From: Tanytarsus gracilentus
Lineage: Eukaryota > Arthropoda > Insecta > Diptera > Chironomidae
Assembly: GCA_038502055.1 (NCBI GenBank)
Contig: JAXRKN010000037.1
Coordinates: 372,001 to 436,000 of the forward strand
Length of the DNA stretch: 64,000 nt
Reading direction: 5' to 3'
Positions within the stretch are counted from its first letter, which is position 1, and each line of letters opens with the position of its first letter. This document shows, one piece after another, positions 22,798-34,397 of this stretch. The position numbers and the translations under genes are program-made. The notes beneath the pieces are model-generated. The model was not told where the DNA came from, searched no databases, and was given only the letters and a program-made list of their open reading frames with translations.

Positions 22798-25700
22798 CTG
22801 ATGAAGAATTATTTCTACATTATTAGCATAAAGTCTCCTTAATCCTAATCCTCACTCGCACATTACTCATACCCTACTCCGTCCTCTCTTTTTTTAGTAA
22901 CGTAAAATATTTGTGCAAAATATACAATTTTAGGAATCACGGAAAAAACACGACAATCGTCGTTGTCGCTCGTCCGGGCCATTATTGCCGTCAGTTTTAA
23001 TAAAACATTGTTAATTGGAAGGGAAATGAGACCCAAAAGCATAATAACGTAAGTGAAGGGAGCGCAACAATATTTTAATGAAAACGGAAACTTTTAAACT
23101 CCTAAAAAAATAATAATATCATTTTCATTAAAAAGCTTTTTCACGTGACTTTACTCATCATCCGCGCCATTAGTGCCCACTGGACTGTGCAAATTAACCA
23201 GTAAGAGTGAAACACTGAGAAGATTAGCATTGCAATTATTTACAATTTAATGAATAAAACTTCAATGCGTTGAAAATTGCTGTCACTCAAATTGTAAGCC
23301 CTTTTTGCTGTGCATGAAATACGAATAATGTTATCATTATATTACAATGTATTTAATGGTCATAATCACAGTGATGGGGTTAATTACAGATAAATTGTTT
23401 CGTAATGAGTTGCGGGGTAGTTCTAAATTTTACAAAATTTCAATATTTTTTAATTTTTGACAGTTGAAATTTCAAATATTTCTATAAGAAAAAGCCAAAG
23501 TATTTTATAAGCTCTACTGACATCAAACCTCCTCAATTAATTCCATTCTTACCATACCAGACAAAGTTTTTTGTAGTCCTCAGAATGGAAAAGCCTAATC
23601 TAAATATTTGCAACAAGCTTTAACTTTCTAATTCTACTTTGAGTAAATGCATTTTATAGTGTCCAGCTTTATTTACACCAAAATTCAATTTGGGCAAATT
23701 AATTCCGAGAGAATGCGAGATTAATTAAATTTCTAGATCGTCATAAAAGAAGAAAAACTATAATTCAAATCTAATCACGAAAGACAATGGCATCGGAATC
23801 GTGCTCAGTGGTTGATGGAGTATAACCATTGTTTTGATGTGACGGCAGTTGTTGTTGAATGATGTCGGCAGTGTTTTGTGTCGGTTTTGGGACTTCAACG
23901 AATTGATAAGAGCCGGGCTTTTCTTTATGGGGCTGTGATAGAATTTTTGGCTTAGTGAAATGTTCATATGCCTTCAAGTGTGTAATAGGATGTGCATTAG
24001 ACGAAAGAGAAAATATTTTTTTTGTGTTAGATAAAAAGTTTTTCTCAATAACCAGACTGTTATGTTTTTGGGATAAAATACCGAAGGTAAGGGTGAGAGG
24101 ATTAGGGATGAAATATTTTTCTATGGATAAAAATTAATGATCTAAAATCAAATTGTGATTTTTAGAAAAGAAATTCTAGAGTGTGATGTGGAAAAATATT
24201 AATGGAATTACTTTACAGTAGAAGAGTATAAAAATTTAAATTTTAGTTAGATTTGTTAAATTTTAGTGTTAAAAATACCAAATTAATTCCTTCACTTTTA
24301 AATTAAATTAAAGCTTTTGTTCCACAGTGCATTAAAATTTGAGAATTCTTTTTAATTCATCATAAAAACTATTTACAAGTGCTTAAAAAATATAATTTAT
24401 TTACAAAGAAAATTTTGCAATTGCATTTTTCAAAAAAAAAATTAAAAAGTTCGTGCAGAAATAATTTTTTAATTAAAAGTATCGCAAAACGTAAAAAGGA
24501 CGTACCTTTGCGGGAGTCAAAGTTACATTCAACAGTGTCGGATGTTGATCCTGCAATGAAAGAAGATTGAAAAGAGCGATTTTAATAAAAATGGAAGATG
24601 AAGAGAATGAAGAGAATGGGAATTATTTTCAGACTTGCTTTGCACAAGCATAAAATTTTAATGAAAGCGAGGAAAATGAGAAAAGTTTTTTTTGCTTACC
24701 ACGACCATAAATTCAATTTCACGTGGAGAAAATCCATCTGCATAGACCTGTCGGATGAGTCATGAAATTTAAATTAAATAAAACAAAAATTTTGTCATAC
24801 TAAAATTTTACCTCAAGTTTGTAAACGCCTGGAAGTAAAATCCTCCAAAATTCACCGTATTTCGTTGTTTGAAAGCCAACGTCACGTCCCTTAATTTTCA
24901 TCGAAGCCTTTTCAATTGGAACTCCATTTGGATCATAAACAAAGCCCTGCACGCCACGATGCGCCTCCGCAAGATATTTTACCAATGACACCTGATTATC
25001 GGTCCAATATTTTTTCAACTCATGTGCCGGCGGATATTTACAGCATGAAATTTCAAGTGTCGTTTCATAACATCCGAACCATACGTAGTTGTAGTCTTGC
25101 ATGCCACCCGTCAACGGATACCAGGCAGCACCTTCGAGGGTAATTTGTTTCTCTCAGATCAGTTTTGTAGGAAAACAATTTATTACATACCATTAGTGAT
25201 TCCATTTTGAAACGATGGCGTATTTGCTGATGTTTTACAAGCAACACCTCTAGACATTTTCGCATGATTGCTTGCATACACCACCGAAAGATGCTTGAAC
25301 ACATCGTCATCGGGTGTGAGCGATGGTGCGGATGCATATGAGTGAAACACTGTTCCCAGTGGGCATGTTAGAGGAAACAGAAAAGAGAAAATCAATTTAT
25401 TTGAACGATTTTTATGACGCAATTAAGAGAATAGACGAGCGAGTGATTTTCATTCACAGATATGCATTTCACATATACTCACGGGCACATGTCGATGACG
25501 ATCGACAAATCTCTGGTTTTGAATATATTCATAACATTGTGAATGCATTTGAGGGTGAAAAATAGACAGAGAAAAAAAAAGTTATGAAACACGATGAAAG
25601 AAGCTTCCGCACGACATTTTACGGGATAACATGAAAGCTTTACATTTTTTTACATACATACACATCGTAAAAATCGAGAAAAAAGCTGAATAAACATTTT

Positions 25701-28700
25701 ACCCTCTTGTCATAACTTTAAATCATTGCAGAACATGCTGCGATTATATTGAGCACGTAGAAATATTTGTTGCTTTCTTTTCTGAACCATTTTTAAGAAA
25801 TTTTATGTATTCACTACTCAGTTCATGTTCAAAAAATTATGCTTAAGTGCTTTAAAAGCATTTTCCTTCGACCAAGAGCACTTCAATGCAACATACATAA
25901 TTTTATTTTTAAAACGCTTCCGTTCTAAAGTGGTTAAGAAGCTTGCATTAAAATCCATGCGATGGTGAAGAGCATGTAAAGTAGCGTTTTATTTTTAAAA
26001 AAATTTACAGAAATAAAATTTAAAAAACTAATGCATTGACATCACTAATATAAATGTCACATGTAAGTTAATTACTTGATATTCGAGCATTGCATTGATG
26101 GAAAATCAATCGTAAAAACTTTGATATTGATTTTCCTTCTATTTCTATATAGATCAACCCTTTCGAAGGCCTTTCCACTAAGCATACACACGATTATGTT
26201 TCATTCAACGAAAGCAACAGTGGAGAAGTAAAAAAATATAAGGCAAACAGTGAAATTGTTGCTTGCGATTTTGGTGCTGACGTCATGGTTAAATATCAAA
26301 TTTCATTGTAAATGGTGCGGATAAAATGAGAAGGCATATATTTTTCCCTTGAAACACAGTTGCACCATCATATGAAGTTTTTCAAGTAAACTATGTCGTT
26401 TAGTATAAAAATCTCAAATGTCAATTTAAAAAAAAATGACCGATTTAAAAGTCGTTTTATAGAAAAGAAACTCAACTCTGCAAATGCATGAGGTCTCGTT
26501 TTAAAAAAAGACGCTCAATGTCAATTTCGCATCATATCTCAGCTTTTACAATTTATGTACACTTAATAATTTCCTCTGACTTCCTTTTTTATGCATACAC
26601 AGCAATAAGGATACGACGATGACATCATGAAACGAGAGTCGGAAATGAGTGGCGGAAATCTCGAGTGGTGAAAAAGAGAAAAAGCTGAGATTTTTGAACG
26701 GCGAAGAAGATTATGAGACTCAAACTTATTAAGTATGCATTTTATGCAATCAGCATATTTTTTCATTATCCCTCGCTCTGATGAAGAATTTAAATGAATT
26801 CAATCTGAATATGATTGAGGGTGTGCGCATACTTTAAAGGCAATTTATTCTCGTACACTCTTGTGTACCATTTATCATGAGCTTTTGCACTCCGTAGAAA
26901 TTAATTTTAAAATTAAAAATAATTTAGATTTTTATACTTTCAAATTTTTACATAGCTCTATTGAAAATTTACATGTATCCACAAAAAACAGTGGTTTGTT
27001 ATTTTATGTTGTACAAAAAAAGAGCGTTCATGATCAACAGCGAGAAAAACATACAACGCGGTCGTCCTAAACTGTAGATTTTTTGCAGGACTTTTTTGTT
27101 TATTTGCTAAATTAATTGCTCTGACATAAAGCGTAAACCCGCGACAGCGTTTACAAACACAATTCACAAAAAAATACGACATGAGAGCGACAATACAAAA
27201 GAAGAGTTGCAGCTCAAATTAAGTTGTGAATGTCTGACCCTTTTCCCACCGGTCGCATAAAAAATTGCGACATTTTTTTCCGTAAAAGCTCTCAAGAATC
27301 TTTGGAATGTTCACTGATGCAATGAAAAGGGGTTTTTTCAGATACTTACTGGCATTTGGAGTGTTGTCAAAAGGATAGCTGACCACCTTTAGAATAATAA
27401 AAGAAAAACCACAACATTAATTTACGTTTCAATACAAAATAATTCAATTAAAATTTTCCACAATGTTCTTTCGTTCTCTTTCTGGGTCAATATGACGAGA
27501 TGAATGAATGAAAAGAGTTGAGAGCGAGAAAATAAATTGAAATAAATTATTTTTTATTTCATGCTTTTCAATCTCAAGCAACTGTATAAAAATGTGGAAA
27601 TGGAAGTGTACTTTTTCTATTCATTACTTACCAATGCACCGCCATGAAGCGATCCACTCAATAAGAATTGAATTTTCGAGATCCAGTCCTTTACCGCATC
27701 CGTTTCTGGCTGAGTGCGCTTTGTATTTGGTTTAAAGTAATCGGGGAAATTTCGATTCAAATCGTAACCTCTCGAGTTGGATCTGTTAAGATGAAAACAT
27801 AGAGTGTACTTTGAGAATAAGGAATTGAATTTCCAATTTATAATTTTTAATACAAGACATTACCCGTGGGTGTCGTTAAAAGTAAAACAAATTGAACTTA
27901 CCTTCCTTTACCACCCTCGCATTCGCCTTCTCGTGATGCAGCAAAGCCATCCGGCTAAAACAAGAAATTTTTAAGGATGTATGAAATTATTTAATCAAGT
28001 TGATTTTTAGATAAGTCAATACCAAATGAAAATATCTTTGAGAACACTCGAAACTTTCAAGCTCGAGATAAAAATTCCTTTCTAAAATTCCTAAGATGTC
28101 GACACGAGTGCCCTCAAAGTCAAGAAGATTATAAATCATCCCCTAATAATGTGCTCGAAGAAAAAGAAAAATTCACTCACGTTCAATGATGGAAGAATAT
28201 GAATTCGAGTATTGTCCAAGAGCCATTTGACATACGAGTCTGTGTGGTAGTTCGTGACGAAATATTGAATTAAGTGAAGAAGAAGCTCGCGTCCAACGGC
28301 CTCATTTCCATGAATGCCACCGACATATTTAACATCTGGTTTTCCCAACATGTGCTCATAGGGAGATGACGAGACCTTTTTTTGTTTGAAAATAGAAATT
28401 CCTCGATAACGCTTCACGTGTATTGAGATAAATATTCGATGATACTTACGACCATAACCCATAATTCACGATTTTGAACTGATTTTCCTGCAAGATAATT
28501 TTTTCATGTTGATATCAAGGATTGACATGGTGATGAAGTGTGTAAGACATACCTATCGAATACAATGCTGTAAGATTTGGATATCGGAAGGCTGTTTGTC
28601 TATAAAAGATGCAAAGTTAATTAAATCTGTCGGCTTCAACAACATCAACACATACCTTAGAAAGTCAGTCATCTCTTCATGATTGTGATATACAAAGTCT

Positions 28701-28819
28701 AACGTTAGACCCGAATCGACGTCATAGGGCTGTGAGAACTCGGAAAATTGAGCGTAAATCACTGCTGTTTGGCATGATAGTAAGAGTATCACAGAAATTC
28801 CTAAACTCCTCCGAAGCAT
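22657..28819 (-). CDS. M14 metallocarboxypeptidase, single-domain CPM/CPN-like, with alternative last exons
   Basis: A zinc enzyme that removes C-terminal Arg or Lys from peptides in the secretory or extracellular space. Coding exons on the minus strand: 28656-28819, 28553-28599, 28450-28487, 28181-28375, 27902-27954, 27632-27782, 27350-27386, 25191-25349, 24812-25131, 24700-24747, 24506-24550, then either 23771-23971 (485 aa) or 22657-22797 (465 aa). Residues 1-23 are a signal peptide. Visible catalytic residues: zinc ligands H105 and E108 in GGIHGNEAVGRE and H212 in SGSLHGGAL; substrate-site NRNFP at 175-179; catalytic E308 in TLEISCCKYP. A transthyretin-like domain follows at about 335-430. 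All key residues are present, so it should be active. Only one catalytic unit is seen, unlike the multi-domain silver/CPD enzymes. The acceptor CCTACAG abuts the ATG, so a 5' UTR exon lies upstream, unlocated. Confidence 0.92.
23771..23971 (-). CDS. Carboxypeptidase alternative last exon A
   Basis: Acceptor CACTTGAAG then 66 codons and a stop, also phase 0. The tail is hydrophilic (begins AYEHFTKPKILSQPHKEKPG, ends HDSDAIVFRD) with no membrane span or anchor signal, so this form is probably soluble. AATAAA on the minus strand at 23668-23673 supports it as a real 3' end. Confidence 0.78.
   Translation of the reverse strand, partial: AYEHFTKPKILSQPHKEKPGSYQFVEVPKPTQNTADIIQQQLPSHQNNGYTPSTTEHDSDAIVFRD
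25350..27349 (-). other. 2-kb intron of the carboxypeptidase gene
   Basis: The largest intron of this gene, between the exon ending DNTPNA and the exon starting MFHSYASAP. No nested gene or repeat array recognised. Confidence 0.7.
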
Positions 28820-31805
28820 CTGTAGGATTTTATTAAAATATAATTAAGTTATTGAGAATATCAGCATAGCATGAAAGATTAATAATTCAATGAAAAATAT
28901 CGTCGCCTCGGATAAAAAAGATTACTGAGTTAAATGCATTCTGAGATGTGAGCATGTTGGATTGTTAAAGAGTGATTAAATTTCTCAAAAAAATATAAAT
29001 GCGACACAATTTTCCATTCAAATTACTTCTGAAAATCATTAGCCAGATTTTTATGCTTTCTCCTTCGCACGCCTCAAGCGATTCAATACAGAAGCTGCTC
29101 ATTAAATTTTCACTCATACCATCATAGAGTGAGGAGAAATTTAATGAGCTTTAATTATTGATTCACCGAAAGTGCGAGCATTTCCCACTAATTAAACGAA
29201 ACCTCAGCATTAACTTCCGAATATTAAAATTGAATAAAACTTTTCTATGGCTACGAAAATAGAAAAATTTAAATGAGCTTTCACGAACTTTTTAACTGTC
29301 AATTTAGACTTGATTGTCGTTTGGAAAGGGAGATTGGAAAATGCTTCCATGCAATCATCAAAAATAGAATTTTTTCATCATCTCGCCCTTTAGCTTTATT
29401 TTGTAAAATGAGCGGAAAATTCTGTAAACGCCAAATTATTTAGCTCTGTTGAAGAAAAAATCCTATTAAATGAAATGAATGACACTAACGTCAAATTGCG
29501 TTAGCAAATCACCATCGAGGCTTTTCAAGCTAAAATCGTGGCGTGTCATAATAAAAATCATAGGCTCATCTTCCTCTCCTCTTATTCTTGTTATCATAAT
29601 TTCCTCTCCCCATCAGAATTGAGTGTATCATGCTTCCGTCGTGGTATCACGTATTGTAAAAGTTTTCTTAAGTACCCGAAAAATTATAATCATGAGCTTT
29701 AAAAGCTCCGAAGCGTGAGTAAAAAAATGTCTTTCGTGAAGCAATGAACACTAAACAGTTTGAGACGATGTAAAGTCTTGAATTCATTTCCCATGACGTG
29801 CGTAATTAGCGTTGATGATACTTTAGAAAATTGTTAAGGGAGGTTGAGGTTTAGTGATTATTTGTCTTTCAGAATCATCAATTAAAGTCTCACTGAATAA
29901 TTCAAGTTATAAAAAAATCAGATAAACATTTTTTTAAAAACGATAAATAAATTATTGATTTTAATTTCCACCCGTTTAGTGACACATGGAGTTCAATAAA
30001 TAATTTATCACATTTCGAAAGAAGAAAAATCAATTTACCCTCTCAAAAAAAAAATCGTTTGCAATGAATTCACGCGACAACAATTCAACAACTGACGCTA
30101 AACTGATTTCAGAAAATAAATTTTTATGTTCAAATAGATGTTTTTTTTGCGCTCACATTTTGTGGAAAAAAAGAGAGAGTATATGAAAAAGTTTCATAAA
30201 ATTTAATTTCCCGTTACGTCCATCAGTACTTTTTTGCTCTCAGAATGAGAATTATTGAAATGAATGAAATAATTGCAAAAAATGGATTTCAACACAAAAA
30301 TGTGCGCTATCAAAACTCGACAAATTACGTGATTCAATAAATTTTACAATCCGATGATTTTGAAAGCGAAAAAAGTTTATTTAAAATAATTTTTCTGTTT
30401 ACCATCGAGTAAAAATGACATGACGAAAAAAGTGAACACTAATTATGCTGTGTAGTAGGCAGAACATTGGGTGATGACGAATGCGCCGAGGGCTAATTAA
30501 GGAAATTTCGCCACCATATCACTCTCTCTTTAAAAATTTACATAAAAACTCAAAAATAATTTATTAAAAAAGTTGCCGATACATTTCCGTTGCGTTGCCG
30601 TTGAACTCAAATGGAAAAATTCAATTTCATCAATAGAGAGGGAGAGAGAAGGAGCGAGCGCAAAAGGGAAAAGTTTAAGGTTGAAGAAATAATAATAAAA
30701 TAATTTAATAAAACAATAATGGAAAGCTGTCGGATGTACAGACGTAAGGTATACTTAATAAAAATATATCTAAAACTTTTTTGTTTGCGATTCTTCACAA
30801 ACATTTTTTTGTGAACTGCTTGATTGAAACTTTAGTACTTTTGTGATTGAATTCTTTCAAGCATTAAAAGTTAAATTCAAAAAACACATTCTTACATCAC
30901 GATTACTGTCAATGCTCAAGTAAGATTAGAAAATATTTTTTACTAAATAAATTTTTAAACATCACATTATGGACTGTAAAATTGACAAAGAAAAAAATGT
31001 ATTACTTAATTTTAATTAAACTCGTCTCAAGAGAATCTAAAAAAGTTGAAACTTTTTTCGAGCTAAAAAAATGCCGAATAATACATTTAAATATTAACAA
31101 CCCACATGCTTGCTTTTAAAAATGAGAGCATTCAAGATACCAGCGATTGTGCCTCGTTAAAAAGAGTAAACATTGTAAGCCTGATGAATGCAATTTATTA
31201 TTGGAACTGCAAATATTGAACGAGAGAAAACTTTCGATCGTCATCAATTCATTTTTAATTGGTAAATATTGAAAGGAATTAAATTTACGCTGCTGTTCGG
31301 GAATTATCCAGAGTGAATGCCAAATACTGAAGCACCACAAAACTGTAGCAACGACACGAATGATTTGTAAAGAATCATATTGTGAAAAGCTTTTTTCTAT
31401 CGCAGTAACCATTTCACTTTTCATCAAAAAGCCTTTAAAAGAACTGCAAGTGCCATATTTTTGTTCTCTCCAATGCAGAGCACTTTTACAATATTGAAAG
31501 CAGAATATGCTGAATAACGGAAAAAGTGTGGCGCTAACGTCGATGAGGTAAAAATAAAAAGTATCACTTTTTGAGCTTAAGAGCGGTTACGAGCATATAT
31601 GAGTAAAGAGCATATATTTAAAGGTATGTGTCATATGTCTATGCCACATAACGGTTGAATAGCGTGAGGAAAAGTTTATTTGCTCGTAAATTGAGAGGAG
31701 AAACAAGAAAGAATGAGTGACTTGTGTTTGAAGCAAAGAAGCGATGGTAAAATGGCATAACAAGGAGAATTTTTATGTGTGATTTACTGAACCGTTTTCG
31801 CTTAT
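28820..31805. other. Non-coding region upstream of the carboxypeptidase gene
   Basis: Presumably contains the 5' UTR intron of the carboxypeptidase gene, because a splice acceptor directly precedes its ATG. I could not locate the 5' UTR exon. The 103-codon minus-strand open frame at 31116-31427 has no recognisable domain and is not supported. Confidence 0.45.
31792..31805 (+). repeat. Left copy of 14-bp target-site duplication
   Basis: CCGTTTTCGCTTAT, identical to 32870-32883 on the other side of the foldback element. Confidence 0.75.
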
Positions 31806-32869
31806 AGGTCACGCAAAGTGTGGATTTTTTCATAGAATTCTATGGAATTTTTTATGGAGAAATTCATAGATAAATCCTTGGATTTCCTTGGAAAAATCCG
31901 CGAAATTTCAAAGTACACGGAACAATCCACAGACAAAAATCCAAGGATTTGCATGGAATTTAAAATCTGAGGAATTTTCCATAGAACAAAAATCCTTGGA
32001 ATTTCGCGGAATTTCAAAGTGCACGGGAAAATCCACGGACAAAAATCTAAGGATTTGCATGGAATTTAAAATCTGAGGAATTTTTTATAGAGTTTTTGTA
32101 TGTCAAAAATCAGGAATAATCACTTAGTTCATATAATAAATGATTTGGCGACATTTCAATTGTTAGGAAAAATTAAAATTAATCCCTAAATAAAACTTTT
32201 TGTAAAAGGGAAATCGTTTGGGAAAATTAGTTTTGAGGAGTATAGGCAAGTGATTTGATTGACTAAGTATTTTGATTTATTGAATCAATATGATCATTTT
32301 GGAGGGGCGTCCAGGCCAAGGGCCCCCCCGGAACGCTCATACAGTTCACTCCCTCACTAACCTAACGATCGCGCTTCGCTTATCGTTAGGATAGCTCAGT
32401 CGGATGGTTATTAAGCTATAACAGTGCCGGAAAGATAAGAGTGATGATAAAACTTCTTTTAATTTGATCCTTAACTTTTACAAAAAGTTTTATTTAAGGA
32501 TTAATTTTAATTTTTCCTAACAATTGAAATATCGCCAAATCATTTACTATATGAACTAAGTGATACTACCTGATTTTTGAAATATAAAAACTCTGTAAAA
32601 AATTCCTCAGATTTTAAATTCCATGCAAATCCGTGGATTATTGTCTGTGGATTTTTCCGTGCACTTTAAAATTCCGCGAAATTCCAAGGATTTTTGTTCT
32701 ATGGAAAACTCCTTGGATTTTAAATTCCATGCAAATCCTTGGATTTTTGTCTGTGGATTTTTCCGTGCAATTTAAAATTTTGCGGATTTATCCATAGAAT
32801 TCCTTGGAAAAGTGTGGATTATTTCGCGGATTTTTCCGTGAAATAATCCACACTTTGCGTGACCAACAC
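31806..32869. mobile_element. 1.06-kb foldback element with 14-bp flanking duplication
   Basis: Ends are GGTCACGCAAAGTGTGGATT at 31807 and its reverse complement finishing at 32864. Arms of about 430 bp pair along most of their length (for example TTGTTAGGAAAAATTAAAAT at about 32160 against its complement near 32510). Each arm holds two copies of a unit of about 75 bp at a period of about 106 bp (TTTCAAAGTGCACGG... AAGGATTTGCATGGAATTTA). The flanks carry the same 14 bp, CCGTTTTCGCTTAT, at 31792-31805 and 32870-32883. No transposase is coded. The open frames inside it are chance products of the repeat. Confidence 0.85.
32361..32403 (+). other. tRNA-like A box and hairpin in the core of the foldback element
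   Basis: A 9-bp perfect stem CCTAACGAT/ATCGTTAGG (32361-32369 with 32382-32390) is followed directly by TAGCTCAGTCGG (32392-32403), a full match to the pol III A box of tRNA genes. I see no B box downstream on this strand, so this is not a tRNA gene. It lies in the GC-richer spacer between the two arms. Confidence 0.45.
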
Positions 32870-32883
32870 CCGTTTTCGCTTAT
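32870..32883 (+). repeat. Right copy of 14-bp target-site duplication
   Basis: CCGTTTTCGCTTAT, identical to 31792-31805. A duplication this long is unusual for a DNA transposon. Confidence 0.75.
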
Positions 32884-34397
32884 GCCAATTTTGTGTGAGC
32901 GCAAACAATATGTCACCTTGCGTGTTTTAGCATGTGCTAGAAACCGAGAAAAATTTTCATCCTCGAGTTGACTGCCGAAAAGCCCCTAATTGGAAATGCG
33001 ATGAGATGTAAAATAATTGCAAGGTGTCAAGGGTTTGAAATTTAGAGGTGAATTTTATTAAAAAAAATTGAGCACAAAAACAGTTTTAATATTAAATTAG
33101 CCTGTCATTTAATAATAAGAAAAAAATTATTTTTGTTAATAATTTTTCTGGTCATTGATTGAAGCATTTATAAATGTCAAAACACTAAATTTTTGTATCT
33201 TTTGACGTAACAAATTTGAGTTGCATTTTTTTCACCTTGAACACTCAAAACATCATTTCTTCCTCTCTCTCAGTGCTAGCACAAAAAAAATCTCTCTCGA
33301 GGGAATTTCTATTAACAAAAATGTTCGCACAAACCAGTTCAAAATGACAACAAGGTCTCGCACCTTATTTGCAGTCTCGCATTGTTATTTTTCTTTAACA
33401 CTTTTAACAACTATATTGAGTCCGCATGCCGATATGCTGAATCGATGGTGAGAATCAGCTGAGTAAACAAAAGCTAATAGTTGCATAGAGTCCAAAAGAG
33501 AGAGTGAGAGAACATACTTAGAAGAAACCAGCTTAACGTGTATTGTAATTGTCGGAGAGATGTACGAAAGAAATTGGGTCAATACCACGCTAAGAAATTC
33601 TTTTGCTCTTGCGAAGGTATATCGATTGTCAAGGTGGCCATGGCCATGACCTCATCGATAATTCTAGGACTTCCCCGTTATTACTTTTGACATAATACTT
33701 TTAATTTTCTCCTCTACTGAACTTTAGATGATTTTTTTCACACATTTCTCAGAAGCATTATTTCAGAAATAAAAAAAATACTTCCAGGAAATATCATTTT
33801 AAATTAACATAATGCTTACTTTTCTTGCACACTTAAATTTAGGCAACTACCAAAAATATTTTTTGCACCACCAAATTAAGAATATTCCACTTAAAAATGC
33901 AATACCGCGCTGTTTGAATTTTTTATTCACGACCGTTTCACGCAGCTGACGACGTCAAACTAAAATAACATTGAAATACTATGCGCATTTTTATTTCGGA
34001 GTGTTAAGCGTTGCTTCTTTCATTTCTTATCTCTCCACACACCATGTTTCGAATAGATTCCGGGAGTGAGTTGAGCACTCGTGAGAAAAATGAGAAGAAA
34101 GAGAGAAAATCGAGTCTTTTTGCTGTATTAAATCTGAACGTTTTTTGCATCTTGAATAAAATTGAGATATACATTCGAATGGAGCTTTTATAAGGTTCTT
34201 TTATTGCACTCGAGAGGAAATCAATTTTATTTTAGTTTTACGCCTCGGGGATGTAAAGCTATAAATTTTTCTGGACATGAAATTATTTTTTGCCGCATGT
34301 AAAAAACTCTCTTGGCACACATACAAGTATTTTTGGATTTTATTTAAGATGGAAAATTTTACGAAAAAAATTCTAGTTAATATTTAAACAAAAAATT
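32884..34397. other. Non-coding spacer between foldback element and peritrophin-like gene
   Basis: Mostly AT-rich without exons I can support. A short GC-richer minus-strand segment near 33590-33660 has two in-frame ATGs in good context. AATAAA for the neighbouring gene is at 34339-34344 (minus). Confidence 0.45.

Noticed and set aside
31116..31427. 103-codon minus-strand frame with a hydrophobic stretch
   Set aside because: Not linked by splice sites to the carboxypeptidase or any other gene; no homology I recognise.
32361..32440. A tRNA gene on the plus strand
   Set aside because: Only the A box and a neighbouring hairpin are present. No B box, no cloverleaf and no anticodon arm could be drawn.
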